Position numbers and translations under genes: made by a program. Shown here in pieces: positions 41,434 through 48,795 of a DNA stretch of 64,000 nucleotides. The first letter of the stretch is position 1. Each line of letters begins with the position of its first letter. The notes below the pieces were generated by a model. It made no database searches. It was not told the DNA's origin and worked only from the letters and a program-made list of their open reading frames with translations. The DNA is from Lentzea pudingi (GTDB taxonomy: Bacteria > Actinomycetota > Actinomycetes > Mycobacteriales > Pseudonocardiaceae), in NCBI RefSeq assembly GCF_014646255.1, contig NZ_BMNC01000017.1, positions 62,001-126,000 of the forward strand, read 5' to 3'.

Positions 41434-41462
41434 TCGCTCCGCTTAACTCGAAAGGAACCGCC

Positions 41463-42338
41463 ATGACCGTCTTCACGGTGAGCCCCGTCGTGCTCGAGAT
41501 CCCCGGCAGGCCCGTAGACCTGCAGCTGAAGGTCTCCGCGCCGACCGAGGGCACCGGACTGCCAATCCTGCTGCTTTCGCACGGGCACGGTCCCTCGAAT
41601 CACCTGTCCTCGCTGAACGGGTACGCGCCGCTCGCGAACCACTGGGCCGAGCGGGGTTTCGTCGTCCTGCAGCCCACGCACCTGAGCAGCCGCACCCTGT
41701 CCCTGCCGGCGGACACCCCCGGCGCGCCGCTGTTCTGGCGGTCCAGGGCCGAGGACATGTCGCACGTGCTGGACCGCCTCGACGAGATCGAGAAGGCCGT
41801 GCCGTAGCTGGAGAACCGCTGGGACCGCACGAAGATCGCCGTCGTCGGCCACTCGATGGGCGGCCACACCGCGAGCCTGCTGCTGGGCATGACAACCGAG
41901 GGCGTCAGCCTGAAGGACGACCGGATCAAGGCGGGTGTGCTGCTCGGCTCCACGGGCCGCGGTGACGCCGTCACCGACCTGGTGAGGGAGAACTACTCCT
42001 TCATGCAGCACACGGACTTCAGCGGGATGACGACGCCCGCGCTCGTCGTCGCGGGGGACGCGGACGCCTCCGCGCACCTGACCACCATGGGACCGGACTG
42101 GCACGCCGACCCGTACCACCTGGCGCCCGGCCCGAAGGACCTGCTCACGCTGTTCGGCGCGGAACACGGCTTCGGCGGTGTCTCCGGGTACGACGTCGCC
42201 GAGACCACGGACGAGAACCCCGAACGGGTCGCGACCGTGCTGCGGCTGACGACGGCGTACCTGCGGGCACAGCTGCACGGCACCGACGACTGGAAGGACG
42301 TCGAGGTCACCGACGGCCGCATCGACTCCAAGAGCTAG
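41463..42338 (+). pseudogene. Alpha/beta hydrolase interrupted by an in-frame amber codon
   Basis: A single frame of 291 codons encodes a chlorophyllase/dienelactone-hydrolase-like protein, but codon 115 (41805-41807) is TAG. Before it are LPILLLSHGHGPSNHLSSLN and the HWAERGFVVLQPTHLSS strand; after it, in the same frame, come LENRWDRTKIAVVGHSMGGH with the nucleophile Ser, then LVVAGDADASAH and GAEHGFGGVSGYD, the expected Asp and His regions. The first part alone (114 residues) lacks the nucleophile and cannot be active. Restart at the ATG at 41856 would also miss the Ser. A strong AAAGGA ribosome site at 41451-41456 shows a once functional gene. Recent nonsense mutation, suppression or a sequencing error are the options. 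Confidence 0.85.
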
Positions 42339-44041
42339 TGCGCGTTGGGTTCCGGGTTCTTCCCGGGCCGTGACAGGAACTCGAAGTCGCAGCCCTGATC
42401 GGCCTGTGTGATGTGCTCGTAGTACAAGGCGCCGTAACCGCGTTCGAACTTCGGCGGTGGCGCCGTCCACGCGTCACGACGGCGCGCCATCTCCTCGTCG
42501 GAGATCTCCACGCGCAACACCCGCGCCTCGACGTCCAGCGTCACGAGGTCGCCGTCCCGCACCAACGCCAGCGGGCCGCCGACGTGCGCTTCCGGTGCCA
42601 CGTGCAGAACGCAGGCCCCGTAAGAGGTTCCGCTCATCCGCGCGTCCGACACCCGCACCATGTCCCGGACTCCCTCGCGCAGCAGCTTGTCCGGGATCGG
42701 CAGCATCCCGTACTCCGGCATGCCGGGCCCGCCCTTGGGCCCGCCACCGGCGAGCACGATCACCGAATCCCTCGTCACGTCCAGCGCGGGGTCGTTGATC
42801 CGTGCCCGCAGGTCCTGGTAGCCGTGGAACACCACGGCGGGCCCGGTGTGCCGCCACAGCGCGGGATCGGCCGCCACGTACTTGACCACCGCGCCGTCCG
42901 GGGCCAGATTCCCCCGCAGCACGGCCAACCCACCCTCGGGAGAGATCGGATCGTCCAGCGGCCGGATCACGGCGGCGTCGTACACCTCGGCGCCGTCGAG
43001 GTCCTCGCCGAACGTCCGCCCGGTCACCGTGATCCGCTCGAGGTGCAACGAGTCCCGCAGCCGCGACAGCAGCCCGCGTAGCCCACCGGCGTAGTAGAAG
43101 TCCTCCATCAGGTGTTCACCGGCGGGCTGGACCGAGGCGAGCACCGGCACCTCGCGCGACAGCCGGTCGAAGTCGTCCAGCGACAACGGGATCTGCGACC
43201 GCCCGGCCATCGCGATCAGGTGGATGTACGAGTTCGTGGACCCGCCCAGCGCCAGCACGGTCCGGATCGCGTCCTCGTAGGCCTCCGCCGACAACACGTC
43301 TCCGATGGTGAGCCCCTCGCGCACCATCTCGACCACACGCGCCCCGGACGCGGCCGCCATCCGGTGGTGCGCCGAGTCCACGGCCGGGATCGACGACGCC
43401 CCGGGCAACGTCAGCCCCAGCGCCTCCGCCGCGGCCGTCATGGTCGACGCCGTGCCCATCGTCATGCACGTGCCGGGGGAGCGGGCCAGACCGGACTGGA
43501 TCTCCGCCCAGTCGCCGGACGAGATCGTGCCCGCCCGCTTCTCGTCCCAGAACCGCCACATGTCCGTGCCGGACGCGAGCCTCTCGCCCCGCCAGTGCCC
43601 GCGCAGCATGGGCCCGGCCGGCACGAAGACCGTGGGCAGGCCGGCGGAAGCGGCGCCCATCAGCAACGCCGGGGTCGTCTTGTCGCAGCCGCCCATCAGC
43701 ACACAACCGTCGACGGGGTAGGACCGGAGGACCTCCTCGGTCTCCATCGACAGCATGTTCCGGTACAGCATCGGGGTCGGCTTCTGGTACGTCTCCGACA
43801 GCGTGGAAACGGGGAACTCCAACGGAAAGCCGCCCGCCTGCCAGACCCCGCGCTCGACCTGCTGCGCCCGTTCGCGCAGATGCATGTGGCACGGGTTGAT
43901 GCCGCTCCACGTGTTCAGGATCGCGATGACCGGCTTGCCGAGGTGCTCGTCGGCGTTCAGGCCGAGCTGACGCGCGCGGGCGTTGTGCGAGAACGCCCTG
44001 AGCCCCTCGCCCTCGAACCACTCCGCGCTGCGCAGCCTCAC
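42335..44041 (-). CDS. IlvD/Edd-family dehydratase (sugar-acid dehydratase type)
   Basis: 568 residues from the GTG at 44041, which overlaps the previous stop (GTGA). The family motifs are clear: ILNTWSGINPCHMHLRERA, CVLMGGCDKTTPALLMGAASAG, TCMTMGTASTM and the C-terminal SDARMSGTSYGACVLHVAPE. The cysteines in NPCH, GGCDK and GTCM are candidate Fe-S ligands. The sequence is closer in feel to arabonate/xylonate dehydratases than to the valine-pathway IlvD. Linkage to a DHDPS-family enzyme and a GntR regulator supports sugar-acid catabolism: dehydration of an aldonate to a 2-keto-3-deoxy acid. The exact sugar is not determined. Confidence 0.9.
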   Translation of the reverse strand: MRLRSAEWFEGEGLRAFSHNARARQLGLNADEHLGKPVIAILNTWSGINPCHMHLRERAQQVERGVWQAGGFPLEFPVSTLSETYQKPTPMLYRNMLSMETEEVLRSYPVDGCVLMGGCDKTTPALLMGAASAGLPTVFVPAGPMLRGHWRGERLASGTDMWRFWDEKRAGTISSGDWAEIQSGLARSPGTCMTMGTASTMTAAAEALGLTLPGASSIPAVDSAHHRMAAASGARVVEMVREGLTIGDVLSAEAYEDAIRTVLALGGSTNSYIHLIAMAGRSQIPLSLDDFDRLSREVPVLASVQPAGEHLMEDFYYAGGLRGLLSRLRDSLHLERITVTGRTFGEDLDGAEVYDAAVIRPLDDPISPEGGLAVLRGNLAPDGAVVKYVAADPALWRHTGPAVVFHGYQDLRARINDPALDVTRDSVIVLAGGGPKGGPGMPEYGMLPIPDKLLREGVRDMVRVSDARMSGTSYGACVLHVAPEAHVGGPLALVRDGDLVTLDVEARVLRVEISDEEMARRRDAWTAPPPKFERGYGALYYEHITQADQGCDFEFLSRPGKNPEPNAH

Positions 44042-44943
44042 AGCAGGCTCCACGAGTTCAGCAGAACGCCCACCGCCGAACGATCGGCCTCCGGCAGCAC
44101 CGAGGCGGGCGGACGCACGTCCCGGCGGCACAAACCGAGCTGTGCCAACGCTTCCTTCACGACGGACACGTTGTTGGCGGACTCGTTCGACGTCCGCAGC
44201 TCCTCGAACCCCCGGACGAACTCCCAGAACTCCATCGCAGCACCGAACTCACGGGCTCGCAGGCACCGGAACATCTGCATCGACAGCTGCGGCGCGACGT
44301 TCGCCAGCCCGGACGTGAACCCGGTGGCCCCGACCGCGAAGTACCCCGGTGCCGACAGTTCGGCCAGCCCCGCGACCCACGTCAGCCGTTCGAGCCCGGC
44401 GTCGCGCGCGACCGAGGCGAACCGCACCGGGTCCGGCACCGCGTACTTCACGCCGACGACGTTCGGGCACGCGTCCGCCAGCGCCGCGATCTGCGCGCCG
44501 CCGATCCGCGGGTTCCGCACGTACAGGACCACGCTCAGCTCAGGCACCGACGAGGCGACCGCCCGGTGGTAGTCCACCCACCCGTCCAGCGAGACGTACG
44601 GGTGCACCGGCTGGTGGATCATGATCCCCCGAGCGCCGGCCCGGTCCGCGAACCGGGCGGCGGCCACGGCGGAACCGACGTCGTGCCCGACCCCGGCGAC
44701 GATTGCCGCACGGTCCCCGACGGCGTCCACGGTGATCTGCAGCGCGCGCTCGGTCTCAGCGGAGGACAACGTGTAGAACTCGCTCGTGTTGCCGTTCGGC
44801 GTCACGACCGAGATCCCGCCCTCGACCATCCGGTCCACCACGGCGGCGTAGTTCTTCTCGTCGATCGTCCCGTCCGCGTCGAACGGGGTGACGGTGATCG
44901 CCACGACGGACGCCAGCTGTTCGGAGAGGTCATCGAACGACAT
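44038..44943 (-). CDS. Dihydrodipicolinate synthase/N-acetylneuraminate lyase family protein
   Basis: 301 residues. It has the (beta/alpha)8 family opening VVAITVTPFDADGTIDEKNY, the Schiff-base lysine in NVVGVKYAVPD and the catalytic Tyr in LSVVLYVRNPR. The GNTSEFYTLS segment corresponds to the substrate-carboxylate loop of 2-keto-3-deoxy-acid aldolases/dehydratases. As the partner of the IlvD/Edd enzyme it would cleave or dehydrate the keto-deoxy acid. It overlaps the GntR gene by 14 bases and the dehydratase gene by 4, so the three form one operon. Confidence 0.9.
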   Translation of the reverse strand: MSFDDLSEQLASVVAITVTPFDADGTIDEKNYAAVVDRMVEGGISVVTPNGNTSEFYTLSSAETERALQITVDAVGDRAAIVAGVGHDVGSAVAAARFADRAGARGIMIHQPVHPYVSLDGWVDYHRAVASSVPELSVVLYVRNPRIGGAQIAALADACPNVVGVKYAVPDPVRFASVARDAGLERLTWVAGLAELSAPGYFAVGATGFTSGLANVAPQLSMQMFRCLRAREFGAAMEFWEFVRGFEELRTSNESANNVSVVKEALAQLGLCRRDVRPPASVLPEADRSAVGVLLNSWSLL

Positions 44944-45577
44944 CGGGAAGCTCCTCGGCCACTCGGTCGGCGAACGTCTGGATGTGCCGGCGCAGCAGGT
45001 CGGCGGCGGCGTCGCCGAAGCCCTCCTCGGCGGCGACGAGGATCGCCCGGTGCTCGGCGTCCTCGGCGTCCCACGTCGGGCTGATGCCCCAGCCGGCGAC
45101 GGTGATCAGCGCGGTCTGGTCGCGCAGCCCGTCGAGGATCCCCACCAGCAACGGGTTGCCGCACCCGGCGTAGAGCGCCCGGTGGAAGCGGCGGTTGGCC
45201 AGGCTGCGCCGGGCCAGGCCGGACACCTCGTCGAGGGCCGAGCGGGCCTCGGAGAAGTCCGCCCCCAGCGCGACGGACCGGCGCAACGCCTCGGGCTCGA
45301 CCAGCAGCCGCACGTCGTGGACGGACCTGGCCATCTCGGCGTCGACCACGCGGACCGCGGCGCCCTTGTACGGGCTCATCACGACGAGCCCCGACCCGGC
45401 GAGCGTCTTGAGCGCCTCGCGCACGGGCGTCTTCGAGACGGCGAGCGACGCGGCGAGATCGGTTTCGACGAGCGCCTGACCCGGCTTCAGTTTTCCTTCG
45501 AGAATCGCTTCTTTGATCGATTCCAGAACGAAGTCGGTCCGGGACGCCGGAAGTGCCCCCACCCGGTCATACATCAT
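44930..45577 (-). CDS. GntR-family (FCD/FadR subfamily) regulator
   Basis: 215 residues. The winged helix (VLESIKEAILEGKLKPGQALVETDLAASLAVSKTPVREALKTL) is typical, followed by an all-helical FCD effector domain with metal-ligand-like residues (RRFHRALYAGCGNPLL, EHRAIL, RRHIQTF). It is the first gene of the sugar-acid operon and probably represses it until the acid is present. The ATG at 45577 has no ribosome site, but a -10 element ends 7 nt upstream, so the mRNA is probably leaderless. A second in-frame ATG directly follows. Confidence 0.92.
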   Translation of the reverse strand: MMYDRVGALPASRTDFVLESIKEAILEGKLKPGQALVETDLAASLAVSKTPVREALKTLAGSGLVVMSPYKGAAVRVVDAEMARSVHDVRLLVEPEALRRSVALGADFSEARSALDEVSGLARRSLANRRFHRALYAGCGNPLLVGILDGLRDQTALITVAGWGISPTWDAEDAEHRAILVAAEEGFGDAAADLLRRHIQTFADRVAEELPDVVR

Positions 45578-45614
45578 ATATGAGAGCGTAGGAGCAGGTA
45601 GAGGCCCAGGTCAA
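45574..45614 (-). promoter_or_regulatory. Leaderless promoter and palindromic operator of the GntR operon
   Basis: Read on the minus strand: TTGACC (45614-45609), 18-bp spacer, TACGCT (45590-45585), then 7 nt to the ATG at 45577. The expected start of transcription falls on or next to that ATG. The perfect palindrome TCATATATGA (45574-45583) covers this point, where a bound GntR dimer would block initiation. Confidence 0.6.
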
Positions 45615-45653
45615 CTTTTTCGTGTGGGCTGGACAACGTCCTTGTATCCACGT

Positions 45654-45678
45654 TGAACCAACTTCCTCGCCGGCTCGT
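45654..45678 (+). promoter_or_regulatory. ECF-type promoter TGAACC-N16-CGT before the anti-sigma paralog
   Basis: CGTTGAACC, 16-nt spacer, CGT. It matches the promoter at 47404 in both hexamers, in spacer length and in the GCT before CGT. From memory it also matches the consensus reported for mycobacterial SigL. The start codon of the gene it would serve is about 120 nt further on. Confidence 0.6.
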
Positions 45679-45806
45679 TTTGAGGGTGTTGGTCACCGCT
45701 GTGCGCGGGGCTGGAGAAGGAGAAATTCGAGTGCATCGTTCCGCATGACCGTGTCCATTGCCGCGTCCGCCGGCGCAAGGCACCGAACGTCCTGGGCACC
45801 ACCGAG

Positions 45807-46331
45807 TTGAACGAGAACGACATGCTGATGGAAGAACTGCCACCGGAGGCCGCGCTCGACGGGCCTCCACCGGACATGGACCACCTGCTCCAGCGCACGC
45901 TGGGCACGGTCCGCGAAGAAAGAACCCAGGCCGTGCGCCGCCGAGGGCGCGTCACGGCCCTGTCGTCGACCCTCGCGGTCGCCGGAGTGCTCGCCGGGGG
46001 CGTCTGGATGGGCCAGGGCCTGGGGGTCGGTGGCACCGAGAACGTCGACGCGCTCCTGCGGGGAACTTCGTCGACGGGTGCGCACATGGCCGTGCAGGTC
46101 ACCGAGACGGAGGGTGGTCTGAGGCTGGTCGCGACGGTCGACGGGATGCGGGACGGGGAAGCCTGCTGGCTGGTCGTGCACACGAAGGACGGACGAACGT
46201 TCACCGCGGGTTCGTGGAGGGCGCACGACGGTGAGGTGACCTTGGCCGGGTCCGCGATGGTGCGGGCAGGGGACGTGACCGGGGTCAGCGTGGTCGACCA
46301 CGACCGCCGGCCGCTGGTGACCGCGAGTTAG
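45807..46331 (+). CDS. Anti-sigma-factor-like membrane protein lacking the zinc finger
   Basis: 174 residues if started at the TTG at 45807; ATGs at 45822 and 45828 are alternatives, none with a good ribosome site. It parallels the anti-sigma factor at 48043: EELPPEAALDGPPPDMDHLLQRTL against GEVPPEAMLDGPPEGGDLLLQRTL, then basic residues, a transmembrane helix (about 50-70) and an RskA-like outer domain. The HxxxCxxC zinc-finger segment is missing. Upstream in frame, NVLGTTELNEND resembles YVLGALDEQEVRE of the intact protein, so an internal deletion plus loss of the start may have made it. It could be a decaying copy or a membrane decoy without a sigma-binding domain. Confidence 0.6.
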   Translation: MNENDMLMEELPPEAALDGPPPDMDHLLQRTLGTVREERTQAVRRRGRVTALSSTLAVAGVLAGGVWMGQGLGVGGTENVDALLRGTSSTGAHMAVQVTETEGGLRLVATVDGMRDGEACWLVVHTKDGRTFTAGSWRAHDGEVTLAGSAMVRAGDVTGVSVVDHDRRPLVTAS

Positions 46332-46359
46332 GACTCGGGGCCGACGCGGCCCCGAGTCC
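46331..46359 (+). terminator. Strong hairpin terminator after the anti-sigma paralog
   Basis: GGACTCGGGGCCG-ACG-CGGCCCCGAGTCC, a perfect 13-bp stem with a 3-nt loop starting on the last base of the stop codon. No U-tract, as usual in this GC range. Confidence 0.8.
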
Positions 46360-46436
46360 CCGTCCGGCCGGCGCGTTTGCCATCCTGTTGAGACAACGCG
46401 CTTTTGTTCGCCCGGACGGATTGGCAGGCTGGGGAC

Positions 46437-47372
46437 GTGGCCCGGAACAAACCGGCGACCTTCGCGGTCGCGGTGGTCGCGCTCCTCGTCGTGGCGGGCT
46501 CCGCGGTCCTGCTGCGCGGCACGTCCACCGGTGCGCCATCGCCTGACCAGTACGTCAGCGACCTCGACCAGGTGCTCGTCGAACCGAAGACGCCGCACGT
46601 CGTCATCCGCTGCGGCACGAACGAGGAACGCCACCTCAACGCGGACAACCCCGTCGTCTCACCCGGCATCCCGTTCGGCGCCCACCACACCCACGAGTAC
46701 GTCGGCAACTCCTCGGCCGATGCCATGTCGACCGACGAGTCCCTCGCGGCCGCGACGACGACGTGCGAGAACGACGACCTCTCGACCTACTACTGGCCCG
46801 TGCTGCGGCTGACCGACGGCGTCGGGCACGACGAGCACGCCGACGGCGGCGGCCTGCACGGCAACACCGGTGAGGTGCTCCGGCCGAGGAGCGTCGAGAT
46901 CCGGTACGACGGCAGCCCCGTGAGCGACGTGCTGCCGATGCCGCGGTTCCTGCGCCTGATCACCGGCGACCCGTCGGCGTTCACCAGCGACTACGGTCCG
47001 CTCACGCGTGCCAGGTGGGGCTGCTCGGACCAGCCGGGCCGCTTCACGACGAAGTACCCGTTGTGCGGCAGCGCGACCACCTTGCGCAGCTACGACTTCG
47101 GCAGCTGCTGGGACGGCAACAACACCGACAGCGCCTCGCACCGCACGCACGTGGTGTTCCCGCTGGCCGGGGGCATGTGCCCGGCCAAGACCTTTCCCAT
47201 CCCACGCCTGCACGTCACCGTGGGCTACGACATCCCCGCAGGTCGCCCGTTCGCGATCGACAGCTTCGCCGAGGAACTGCGCGACCCGGCGACCGACCAC
47301 GGGATGTACATCAACGCCATGCCGGAGGCGCGGATGGCGGAACTGGCCGGGTACCTCAACCGGTCCCGCTAA
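46437..47372 (+). CDS. DUF1996-domain protein with N-terminal membrane anchor
   Basis: 311 residues from a GTG at 46437. A hydrophobic segment at about residues 8-26 is a signal anchor or signal peptide without a clear cleavage site. The rest has the DUF1996 pattern: GAHHTHEYVGN, STYYWPVLRL, WGCSD, CWDGNNTDSASHRTHVVFP and LHVTVGYDIP. The several conserved His, Asp and Cys suggest a metal- or carbohydrate-related extracellular role, but the family has no firm function. It lies between the anti-sigma paralog and the sigma gene with its own spacer on both sides; I see no ECF-type promoter in front of it. Confidence 0.82.
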   Translation: MARNKPATFAVAVVALLVVAGSAVLLRGTSTGAPSPDQYVSDLDQVLVEPKTPHVVIRCGTNEERHLNADNPVVSPGIPFGAHHTHEYVGNSSADAMSTDESLAAATTTCENDDLSTYYWPVLRLTDGVGHDEHADGGGLHGNTGEVLRPRSVEIRYDGSPVSDVLPMPRFLRLITGDPSAFTSDYGPLTRARWGCSDQPGRFTTKYPLCGSATTLRSYDFGSCWDGNNTDSASHRTHVVFPLAGGMCPAKTFPIPRLHVTVGYDIPAGRPFAIDSFAEELRDPATDHGMYINAMPEARMAELAGYLNRSR

Positions 47373-47403
47373 CATCCGGCGATCCTTTTTAGTCGAAAGC
47401 CGT

Positions 47404-47428
47404 TGAACCGAAGCACTCCGCCGCTCGT
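47404..47428 (+). promoter_or_regulatory. Autoregulatory ECF-type promoter of the sigma factor gene
   Basis: CGTTGAACC (TGAACC at 47404-47409), 16-nt spacer, CGTGTG at 47426. Near-identical in form to the promoter at 45654. Its position about 65 nt before the sigma start supports autoregulation. Confidence 0.65.
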
Positions 47429-47494
47429 GTGTCGGCTGAGGTCTTCAACAGGACGCCCGCAGGAGATCGGTCGCGGGCGGGGAGGAGTGGGTGG

Positions 47495-48046
47495 ATGGCG
47501 GCTTTGTTCTCCCGCAAACGGGAGACCGCGGCCGACGAGGCACTGATCCGATCGCTCTACGAGGAGCACGGTCGGGCGCTGCTGGCGTATGCGACGCGGC
47601 TGACCGGCGATCGGGCGGCTGCCGAGGACGTGGTCCAGGAGACCCTGGTCCGAGCGTGGCGCCATCCCGACGCCCTCGTGAACGGCAAGGGATCGGTGCG
47701 AGGCTGGTTGCTCACGGTGGCGCGCAACATCGTCACCGACAGGGTGCGGGCGAAGGCCGCGCGTCCTCAGGAGGTGGCGGAGTCCCCGGCGACGCCCCCG
47801 ATCGAGCGCGACCACGCCGACCAGGTCGTCGACTCGGTGGTGGTGCTCGAAGCGCTCGACAGGCTGTCCTCCGACCACCGCGACGTGCTGATGGAGATCT
47901 ACTTCCGCGGCCGGAGCGTGACGGAGGCGGCTGAGGCGCTCGGGGTGCCACCTGGCACAGTGAAATCGAGATCGTATTACGCGTTGCGAGCCTTGAGGGA
48001 GACCTTCGGCGGTCAGAAGGTCGCACTGAAGGGGGTGGCCGGATGA
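47495..48046 (+). CDS. ECF RNA polymerase sigma factor (SigL/SigK-like)
   Basis: 183 residues. The ATG at 47495 has GGAGGAG 7 nt upstream. Region 2 is LIRSLYEEHGRALLAYATRLTG with DVVQETLVRAWRH. Region 4 is ALDRLSSDHRDVLMEIYFRGRSVTEAAEALGVPPGTVKSRSYYALRAL. No SnoaL or other C-terminal extension is present. The stop overlaps the anti-sigma ATG (ATGA), the usual sigma/anti-sigma coupling. It would be released when the membrane anti-sigma protein is inactivated, by redox, zinc loss or proteolysis, and would then transcribe itself and the paralog at 45807. Confidence 0.93.
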   Translation: MAALFSRKRETAADEALIRSLYEEHGRALLAYATRLTGDRAAAEDVVQETLVRAWRHPDALVNGKGSVRGWLLTVARNIVTDRVRAKAARPQEVAESPATPPIERDHADQVVDSVVVLEALDRLSSDHRDVLMEIYFRGRSVTEAAEALGVPPGTVKSRSYYALRALRETFGGQKVALKGVAG

Positions 48047-48747
48047 CCACGCAGCACGACCCGCAACTGCTCGGTGCCTACGTTCTCGGGGCACTGGACG
48101 AGCAGGAGGTGCGCGAGATGGACCAGCACCTGGCGTCCTGCCCCGACTGCAAGCGTGAACTCGAAGAGCTCCGCGACATGGAGGCCTTCCTCGGCGAGGT
48201 GCCGCCGGAGGCCATGCTGGACGGGCCGCCCGAGGGCGGCGATCTGTTGTTGCAGCGCACCCTGCGCCAGGTGCGTGCCGAACGGGGCGGCGTCGCACGA
48301 CGTCGTCAGTTCGCGATCGGTGCCGCGGCGGCCGTCGTGGCCGCGGTGGTGCTCGGCGCCGGTGTCTTCGTCGGTAAGGCCACGTCACCCGATGTGACAG
48401 CCCTTCCCACCCCGACGGTGGCACCGGATCCGGCGGGCACCAGGCTTGCCACGTTCACCGACCCGGCGACCAAGGCGTCGATGACCGTGAAGGTCGTCCC
48501 CGCCGCCGGCTGGGTCAGGACGAACATGGCGATCAACGGCATTCCCGAGGGCGAGAAGTGCCGGATCTTCGTTGTCGCGAAGGACGGCAGCCGCCAGGAG
48601 GCGGGCTCCTGGGTGGTGTCCAAGAAGGGCGCCGCCGAGGGCACGAACCTGGACGGTTCCGCGTTGGTCGACCCCAAGGACGTGAAGTCCGTGGTGGTCG
48701 AGAACTTCGCGGGCAAGAAGTTCGTCGAGGTGCCGGTCCAGGCGTGA
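48043..48747 (+). CDS. Zinc-finger anti-sigma factor (RskA/RslA type)
   Basis: 234 residues. The N-terminal anti-sigma domain has MDQHLASCPDCKRELEEL, i.e. HxxxCxxC of the ZAS family. A transmembrane helix follows (about 88-110; IGAAAAVVAAVVLGAGVFVG), then an extracellular RskA-like domain (TFTDPATKASMTVKVVPAAGW, FVVAKDGSRQEAGSWVV). It would hold the ECF sigma factor at the membrane. A strong terminator follows 10 nt after its stop. Confidence 0.93.
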   Translation: MTTQHDPQLLGAYVLGALDEQEVREMDQHLASCPDCKRELEELRDMEAFLGEVPPEAMLDGPPEGGDLLLQRTLRQVRAERGGVARRRQFAIGAAAAVVAAVVLGAGVFVGKATSPDVTALPTPTVAPDPAGTRLATFTDPATKASMTVKVVPAAGWVRTNMAINGIPEGEKCRIFVVAKDGSRQEAGSWVVSKKGAAEGTNLDGSALVDPKDVKSVVVENFAGKKFVEVPVQA

Positions 48748-48756
48748 CCGAGGGAC

Positions 48757-48792
48757 GAGGGGCCGCTTCCGCAGTACGGGAAGCGGCCCCTC
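48757..48792. terminator. Bidirectional hairpin terminator between the anti-sigma and quinone oxidoreductase genes
   Basis: GAGGGGCCGCTTCC, 8-nt loop, GGAAGCGGCCCCTC: a perfect 14-bp stem between two convergent genes, with TCTTCT after the right arm on the plus strand. It serves the sigma operon and, read the other way, the oxidoreductase gene that ends at 48796. Confidence 0.88.
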
Positions 48793-48795
48793 TTC

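Noticed and set aside
45744..45810. A 21-residue open frame starting ATGACC as a leader peptide of the anti-sigma paralog
   Set aside because: Its ribosome site is more than 20 nt away and the peptide has no leader features; more likely a relic of the original start.
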